Assembly (NCBI RefSeq): GCF_051200875.1
Contig: NZ_CP195191.1
Coordinates: forward strand, 124,001 to 188,000
Reading direction: 5' to 3'
Origin: Pseudotabrizicola sp051200875
GTDB lineage: Bacteria; Pseudomonadota; Alphaproteobacteria; Rhodobacterales; Rhodobacteraceae
Length of the DNA stretch: 64,000 bases
The translations under genes were made by a program, and so were the position numbers. This document shows positions 59,027 to 64,000 of the stretch, piece after piece. Positions within the stretch are counted from its first letter, which is position 1. Each line of letters begins with the position of its first letter. The notes below the pieces were generated by a model that was not told the origin of the DNA, searched no databases, and saw only the letters and a program-made list of their open reading frames with translations.

Positions 59027-59749
59027 ATGACCTATTGCGTGGGCCTCTTGCTGAATGACGGAATGGTGCTTCTGTCAGATACTCGCACCAATGCTGGGCT
59101 CGATAATATCGCAACCTATCGCAAAATGTTTCACTTCGAAGACAAGGGTGAACGCGTCATCACAATCATGACGGCGGGTAGTCTGTCTGTGACTCAAACC
59201 ACGATAGCCCGTCTGAGAGAAGCGATTGACGATGACGAGGCGACGGCCGAAACGTCAATTCTCTTGGCCCCGACCATGCTGAAAGTCGCCGACATCGTTG
59301 GCAACACTTTGGCGAACGTCCGTCGCGAAATCGATGAGAAGATGGCAATGTCTCAGGGCGCCAGTGCGACGATGATCGTTGCGGGGCAGCGCCGGGGTGG
59401 GGCGATGCGCATGTTTCTTATCTATCCTGAAGGGAACTTTATCGAGGCAACCGAAGATACGCCTTTCCTGCAAATCGGAGAGCACAAATACGGAAAGCCC
59501 ATCCTTGACCGTGTAGTTCGGCCGGAAACCAGTTTGGCAGACGCCCAAAAGGCAGTTCTTCTAAGCATGGATTCGACGTTGCGATCCAACCTCTCGGTCG
59601 GCATGCCGCTGGACCTTTGCATCATAGAACGGGACGCATGTTCTGTGAGCTCGACGCGCAGAATTGAGGCGGGCGATGATTCTTTCCGCGCGATGAGTGA
59701 GGCTTGGTCGCAGGCTCTGCGGGACGGCTTCACTCAAATCCAAGTGTGA
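59027..59749 (+). CDS. Anbu (bacterial proteasome homologue), Ntn-hydrolase protease-like protein
   Basis: A 240-residue Anbu protein. After Met removal the N-terminal Thr (TYCVGLLLNDGMVLLSDTRT) would be the nucleophile, with Asp18 (SDTRTN) and Lys33 (YRKMFHFEDKG) completing the proteasome-like triad. GASATMIVAG and LDRVVRPETSLADAQKAVLL are family stretches. Anbu assembles into a self-compartmentalised ring or spiral. The ATG at 59027 follows GGGGAAGA; an upstream TTG would block exposure of the Thr. It belongs with the ATP-grasp/alpha-E/transglutaminase genes just upstream. Confidence 0.9.
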   Translation: MTYCVGLLLNDGMVLLSDTRTNAGLDNIATYRKMFHFEDKGERVITIMTAGSLSVTQTTIARLREAIDDDEATAETSILLAPTMLKVADIVGNTLANVRREIDEKMAMSQGASATMIVAGQRRGGAMRMFLIYPEGNFIEATEDTPFLQIGEHKYGKPILDRVVRPETSLADAQKAVLLSMDSTLRSNLSVGMPLDLCIIERDACSVSSTRRIEAGDDSFRAMSEAWSQALRDGFTQIQV

Positions 59750-59751
59750 CA

Positions 59752-60699
59752 TCAGGGATTTTCGTCGAAGAGCTTTGCCGCCGAGGCAAAAAAGCGTTCC
59801 CGGTGGGCAGGTGTTTCCATGATGATTTCGTGTTCGGCGCCTTGGTAGATGTCAAGACGACCGTCCTGCCACCGCGACATACGCATATGGATAGGGGCTG
59901 GATCCACGACTTTTTCGGCGGTTCCAAGGCCTGTGATCGCCGGAATCGCCGGTGACGGCGCAAGGGACAACAATGCACATTCCGAAAGCGCCTCACTAAG
60001 CCAGCCAAGCGATGGTCCCCCAAGAGAAAGCTCGGGATGGTCCATGATTTGACGCCGCATATATCGCCACATTTCGGGATCAGTTGTCAGGACGTTCCCG
60101 GCAAAAGCGGCATCAGCAACATAGGATTTTTCCGAAGTCCCAGGGGCAAACCTGTGTCTTTGGCCAACCCACCCTGAAACTTGACTGACAACCATCGCGA
60201 CGGGCCGCATCCACGCAGCCATCAATATGCCCCACATGGGTGCCGAAAACGCCGCGGCCTTGAACGGCAACCGATTCACAAGTGCTCTTAGGCCGATACA
60301 GCCTCCCATGGAATGGGAAAGCATGTAGTACGGCGTCGGAAGTCCGAGCCGGTTGGCCATGTGGAGCATAGCGGCCACATCGTCCTGATACTCGTCAAAT
60401 CGCCCCACATGTCCGGTCATTCGATCAGTCAATGCACGATCTGCTAGACCTTGGCCGCGCCAATCTATTGATATCACAGCGTAATCGAGTGCCACCAAGT
60501 CGCCAGCGGCGCGGCCGTATTTCTCGATATACTCTGTGCGACCAGGCAGTAGAAAAACGGTTCCCTTTGACCCACTAGGCCAAACGCCAATGCGCAGTCG
60601 AACGCCGTCCTTTGCTGTAACCCAGAAGGCTTCAGCATTTTCGGGGCCGTCTGCGACATCGGCGAAGAAAGGGGCGGAATGGAACCGTTCTTGTTTCAA
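59752..60699 (-). CDS. Alpha/beta hydrolase, PldB-like (lysophospholipase/monoacylglycerol lipase)
   Basis: A 315-residue serine hydrolase. The oxyanion region is VFLLPGRTEYIEKYG, the nucleophile elbow is YYMLSHSMGGCIGLRAL, and the late Asp and His are in RLDIYQGAEHEIIMETPAHR. It resembles PldB lysophospholipase or monoacylglycerol-lipase-like proteins. The start is a TTG at 60697-60699 overlapping the SCP2 stop (TTGA), so the two genes are coupled; no better start is visible. Convergent with the Anbu gene with only 2 bases between. Confidence 0.85.
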   Translation of the reverse strand: MKQERFHSAPFFADVADGPENAEAFWVTAKDGVRLRIGVWPSGSKGTVFLLPGRTEYIEKYGRAAGDLVALDYAVISIDWRGQGLADRALTDRMTGHVGRFDEYQDDVAAMLHMANRLGLPTPYYMLSHSMGGCIGLRALVNRLPFKAAAFSAPMWGILMAAWMRPVAMVVSQVSGWVGQRHRFAPGTSEKSYVADAAFAGNVLTTDPEMWRYMRRQIMDHPELSLGGPSLGWLSEALSECALLSLAPSPAIPAITGLGTAEKVVDPAPIHMRMSRWQDGRLDIYQGAEHEIIMETPAHRERFFASAAKLFDENP

Positions 60700-60983
60700 C
60701 TGAGCACCGATCCCAACTGCATCGCCATTCCCATATTCCCGTCGACAGAAAGTTTGCCCGACATGAAGGCCGTCGTCGGGTTCAGATCTCCTTCGAGGAT
60801 CTGCTGAAACACATCTGCTGACGCTGTGAGGGTAACGTCGGCGTCATCATCTCCTGCGCGAACGCCATCGGCGTCCAGCATGATCGCGCCTTCGCCTTCA
60901 ATTACGAATTTTGCAGAACCCGCAAACCCGCCGTTCAACTTCTCCGAAAGTACCCGGACTGCCTCGTTTACAACGTCGCTCAT
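60696..60983 (-). CDS. SCP2 sterol-binding domain protein
   Basis: A 95-residue stand-alone SCP2 domain: AKFVIEGEGAIMLDADGVRA, then DADVTLTASADVFQQILEGD, and TAFMSGKLSVDGNMGMAMQL, the typical end of the fold that closes the lipid cavity. Such proteins bind fatty acyl or lipid ligands in the cytoplasm. It is upstream of, and overlapping with, a lipase-like hydrolase, consistent with lipid handling. The ATG is at 60981-60983. Confidence 0.9.
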   Translation of the reverse strand: MSDVVNEAVRVLSEKLNGGFAGSAKFVIEGEGAIMLDADGVRAGDDDADVTLTASADVFQQILEGDLNPTTAFMSGKLSVDGNMGMAMQLGSVLS

Positions 60984-61057
60984 GTTTTCCCTTCCATCTC
61001 CGACTCGTGACGGGGAATAATATGGTCTTCCCCCACCAATGCGCTAACATGCAAGGT

Positions 61058-61618
61058 ATGAAACCCTTACTCCGACTACTCAACAGTACCGTTGCGGCAT
61101 TTGTAGCAGTTTTTTTGCTAGCTGGTGGAGTATTGGCGGATGAAACCAAGTTGGATGATCTGTTCAATCGGCTGAAAGAAGCCGATGCCGGTGCCGCAGG
61201 CCGAATTGAGCGAGAGATATGGAACGAATGGTCCAAAAGCGGCTCTCCTGCCATGGATCTTTTGTTGCAACGCGGTCGCGATGCGATGAGTGCGGGGAAT
61301 ACTGATGAGGCAATCGACCATCTGACCGCTTTGGTTGATCATGCGCCTGAGTTTGCGGAAGGTTGGAATGCCCGCGCAACCGCATATTACAGCGCTGGTC
61401 TGTTTGGCCCATCGGTTGCCGATATTGCCGAAACACTGAAGCGCAATCCCCGCCATTTCGGGGCTTTGGCAGGGTTGGGTGCCATCATGGAAGAGTTGGG
61501 GAAGCCCGAAAAGGCTCTGCAGGTCTACAGGGCGGCTTTGGCTATACATCCCCATCTTCAAGGCCTAACAGACGCCATAAGTCGGCTTGAAAAAGAAGTC
61601 GCAGGAACCGACCTCTAG
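61058..61618 (+). CDS. Exported tetratricopeptide-repeat protein
   Basis: A 186-residue protein with a signal peptide (LLRLLNSTVAAFVAVFLLAG, cleaved near LADET). About three TPR units follow (RGRDAMSAGNTDEAIDHLTA; GWNARATAYYSAGLFGPSVAD; GLGAIMEELGKPEKALQVYR). It presumably scaffolds protein interactions in the periplasm. The ATG at 61058 is taken; an ATG three codons upstream is possible. The helicase gene starts 9 bases after its stop, so they may be co-transcribed. Confidence 0.83.
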   Translation: MKPLLRLLNSTVAAFVAVFLLAGGVLADETKLDDLFNRLKEADAGAAGRIEREIWNEWSKSGSPAMDLLLQRGRDAMSAGNTDEAIDHLTALVDHAPEFAEGWNARATAYYSAGLFGPSVADIAETLKRNPRHFGALAGLGAIMEELGKPEKALQVYRAALAIHPHLQGLTDAISRLEKEVAGTDL

Positions 61619-61627
61619 GGCGACGGA

Positions 61628-64000
61628 ATGATGAGTGAAAGTCGCCGAGTGACGGCGGTCCTCGGGCCGACAAACACAGGCAAGACACATTACGCAATCG
61701 AACGGATGCTGGCACACAGAACAGGTGTGATCGGCTTGCCGCTGCGTCTTTTGGCGCGCGAGGTGTATGATCGCATCGTGGCGCAACGCGGGCCTTCCGT
61801 CGTGGCGCTCGTCACCGGCGAGGAGCGCATCGTTCCCGACAGAACTCAATATTGGGTCTGCACGGTTGAGGCTATGCCGCTTGAGATTGGTGCTGATTTC
61901 GTCGCAATTGACGAAATTCAGATGTGCGCGGATCCCGAGCGTGGCCATGTGTTCACGGATCGTCTTCTGCGTGCCAGAGGGCTTTTTGAGACCCTTTTCA
62001 TGGGGGCGGAGACGATGCGGCAAGTGATTGCGCATCTGGTTCCGGGCGTCACATTTCTGAAACGAGAGCGTTTCAGCGAATTGACCTACACAGGTTCGAA
62101 AAAGATAAGTCGTATGCCACCAAGAAGCGCCATAGTCGGCTTTTCTGTTGAAAATGTGTATGCGATTGCCGAATTAATCCGCCGCCAAAAAGGCGGATGT
62201 GCTGTGGTCATGGGGGCGCTTTCACCCCGAACGCGCAATGCTCAGGTCGAACTCTATCAAAACGGCGATGTAGATTATCTTGTGGCAACCGATGCAATTG
62301 GCATGGGGCTGAATCTGGATATCAAGCACGTCGCATTTTCTGCATCAGCAAAGTTCGATGGACGGCGGATGCGGCAACTTTATCCACAGGAACTTGCTCA
62401 GATTGCTGGTCGTGCGGGGCGACATACCGAAAATGGGACGTTTGGTGTTACCGGCGAAGCCCGTCCGTTTGATGAAGAAATCGTTACCGCGATCGAAGAG
62501 CATAAGTTTGCACCTGTCAGAAAGCTGATGTGGCGGAGCTCTGATCTTGATTTTGGAACAGCCGAAAAGTTGATCCGCAGCCTTGAGGCCCCGACGAGCA
62601 ACGAATGGCTTAGCCGAGCGCGTGATGCGGATGATGTCGTCTCGTTAAAAGCGATGATCCAGTTGCCTGAGGTGGCTGAAAAGCTGACAGGCCCGAAACG
62701 TGTGCAGCTTCTATGGGATGTCTGCCGCATCCCGGACTTTCGCGGGTTATCGACGACCGAACATGTCACCCTTCTGTCGCGGATTTTCGAGTTTCTGGTT
62801 GGAAGGGGCCTTGGCGGAGGGCGCGTCCCCAGTGATTGGCTCGCAACCGCCATCAAGCGTATCGACCGGACTGATGGCGATATTGATGCAATTTCAAAGA
62901 GACTGTCCTATATCCGTACTTGGACGTATGTTGCGCAGCGCAAAGGCTGGGTTGATGATGAAACCCATTGGCGCGGCGAAACGCGCGCTGTAGAAGACCG
63001 GCTGTCGGATGCATTGCACGACCGACTGACACAAAGATTTGTTGATCGGCGGACCAGCGTCCTGCTTCGCCGATTGAAGCAGAAGGAGACCCTCGTGTCC
63101 GAGGTGAATGATAAAGGCGAAGTGACCGTCGAAGGCGAATTCGTGGGGCGGCTCGAAGGGTTCCGCTTCCGTCAGGATGCTTCCGGTTCGGCGGACGAGG
63201 CGCGGGTCATGCGGCAAGCAGCCGTTCAGGCGCTGCGTCCAGAGTTCCATTTGCGCGCTGACCGTTTTTACAACGCGCCAGATACTGAAATGGACTTTAC
63301 CGAACAAGGTGGCCTGATGTGGGGAACCACAGCTGTCGGCAAGCTTGTCAAAGGTGCAGACGTGATGCGCCCGTCGGTCGAAGCATTCGTTGATGAAGAA
63401 GCAGGCGATGAGGTCGCTGAAAAAGTGCGCCGCCGCCTTCAGCATTTCATTGATCGCAAGATTGCTGCGCTCTTTGAACCTTTGACCGCCATGTCTAAGG
63501 ATGAAGGGCTCCAGGGCCTTGCGCGGGGCTTTGCGTTCCGTCTGGTCGAGGCATTGGGCGTGTTGCCGCGCGATGGCGTTGGCAATGAAGTGAAAGAACT
63601 GGATCAGGAAGCTCGTGGCGCCCTTCGTAAACATGGCGTCCGCTTCGGCCAGTTCACAATTTTCCTTCCCTTGATGTTGAAGCCTGCACCAACGAGATTA
63701 CGGCTCGTGCTGTGGAGTCTCTGGAATGGCCTTTCGGAATTTCCTGAAAGTCCGCCGCCCGGTTTGGTGACCATCCCGAATGTGCCCGAGGTGCCCAAGC
63801 AGCATTATACCTTGGCTGGATATCACCCAGCCGGTACTCGCGCGATCCGCATCGACATGCTCGAGCGGCTTGCTGATCTTCTTCGGCAGAAGGACAGCCG
63901 CGCGGGCTTTGAAGCCTCGCCCGATATGCTGTCAATCACCGGAATGACGCTGGAGCAGTTTGCTGACCTGATGGGCGGTTTGGGCTATAAAGGCGAGAAG
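61628..64000 (+). CDS. SUV3-like superfamily II helicase (3' end beyond the window)
   Basis: At least 791 residues, open to the last base. Motif I is VLGPTNTGKTHYAIERML (residues 11-28), motif Ia is GLPLRLLAREVYDR, and motif II is a DEIQ box (FVAIDEIQMCADPERGHVF). Motif V is LVATDAIGMGLNLDIKHV, and motif VI is QELAQIAGRAGRHTENGTFG. This is the mitochondrial-SUV3/alphaproteobacterial RNA helicase family, linked in mitochondria to RNA degradation. A long C-terminal extension (about 470 residues here) follows the helicase core. The start is the first of two adjacent ATGs. Confidence 0.9.
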   Translation, partial: MMSESRRVTAVLGPTNTGKTHYAIERMLAHRTGVIGLPLRLLAREVYDRIVAQRGPSVVALVTGEERIVPDRTQYWVCTVEAMPLEIGADFVAIDEIQMCADPERGHVFTDRLLRARGLFETLFMGAETMRQVIAHLVPGVTFLKRERFSELTYTGSKKISRMPPRSAIVGFSVENVYAIAELIRRQKGGCAVVMGALSPRTRNAQVELYQNGDVDYLVATDAIGMGLNLDIKHVAFSASAKFDGRRMRQLYPQELAQIAGRAGRHTENGTFGVTGEARPFDEEIVTAIEEHKFAPVRKLMWRSSDLDFGTAEKLIRSLEAPTSNEWLSRARDADDVVSLKAMIQLPEVAEKLTGPKRVQLLWDVCRIPDFRGLSTTEHVTLLSRIFEFLVGRGLGGGRVPSDWLATAIKRIDRTDGDIDAISKRLSYIRTWTYVAQRKGWVDDETHWRGETRAVEDRLSDALHDRLTQRFVDRRTSVLLRRLKQKETLVSEVNDKGEVTVEGEFVGRLEGFRFRQDASGSADEARVMRQAAVQALRPEFHLRADRFYNAPDTEMDFTEQGGLMWGTTAVGKLVKGADVMRPSVEAFVDEEAGDEVAEKVRRRLQHFIDRKIAALFEPLTAMSKDEGLQGLARGFAFRLVEALGVLPRDGVGNEVKELDQEARGALRKHGVRFGQFTIFLPLMLKPAPTRLRLVLWSLWNGLSEFPESPPPGLVTIPNVPEVPKQHYTLAGYHPAGTRAIRIDMLERLADLLRQKDSRAGFEASPDMLSITGMTLEQFADLMGGLGYKGEK

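Noticed and set aside
1..64000. CRISPR arrays, insertion sequences or prophage genes
   Set aside because: I saw no regularly spaced repeats, transposase, integrase or phage structural genes on either strand.

Overview
The window reads as a chromosomal segment of a Rhodobacteraceae-type alphaproteobacterium. Supporting signs are the order ribE - ribB(X) - ribH - nusB, an mmcB gene behind a LexA-like box, small DUF6324 and DUF6476 proteins, the GIGHNGGP motif in a hypothetical protein, an RpoH factor, a psd-pssA-pmtA phosphatidylcholine operon, and a tRNA-His with A73 and no encoded G-1. Coding density is high. I see no prophage, insertion sequence, integrase or CRISPR array. The genus cannot be resolved from sequence reading alone.

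Layout. 0.1-5 kb: a KpsS-like capsule protein, then the riboflavin genes and nusB. 5-8.4 kb: small secreted and membrane proteins, a candidate small structured RNA, mmcB, a GNAT acetyltransferase and tRNA-His. 8.7-38.6 kb: a roughly 30 kb block dominated by sugar uptake and catabolism. It holds (i) a galactofuranose-type ABC importer (ytfQ-ytfR-ytfT-yjfF) with its own FadR-type regulator; (ii) the gbpR / chvE-gguA-gguB operon fused to an oxidative L-arabinose/D-galactose pathway (araD1-araC-gal-araE); (iii) an unusual AAA+ protein next to a 2-oxoglutarate oxygenase; and (iv) a ten-gene operon with a divergent GntR regulator, another sugar ABC importer and an oxidative L-fucose-type pathway. 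38.8-54.9 kb: housekeeping genes (tex, DUF1178, Nudix, glutathione peroxidase, histone-deacetylase-like, thpR, RluA-type pseudouridine synthase, rpoH, phospholipid genes, pepF, and a DNA ligase/exonuclease pair). 55-59.7 kb: the ATP-grasp / alpha-E / transglutaminase / unknown / Anbu cluster. 59.7-64 kb: alpha/beta hydrolase, SCP2 protein, TPR protein and a SUV3-like helicase that runs off the end.

How the genes work together. The three sugar systems each encode import. Two also encode non-phosphorylating oxidation: sugar to lactone to aldonate to 2-keto-3-deoxy acid, ending in 2-oxoglutarate for the arabinose branch and probably pyruvate plus lactate for the fucose branch. Each periplasmic binding-protein gene is followed by a GC hairpin without a T-run, likely a device for producing excess binding protein. 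The psd-pssA-pmtA operon supplies phosphatidylserine, phosphatidylethanolamine and phosphatidylcholine.

The least understood parts are the AAA+ protein with a dead N-terminal AAA domain and an altered pore loop, the Anbu/ATP-grasp cluster with an uncharacterised 186-residue member, the small-RNA candidate near 6 kb, and a pair of divergent genes whose start codons share two bases.
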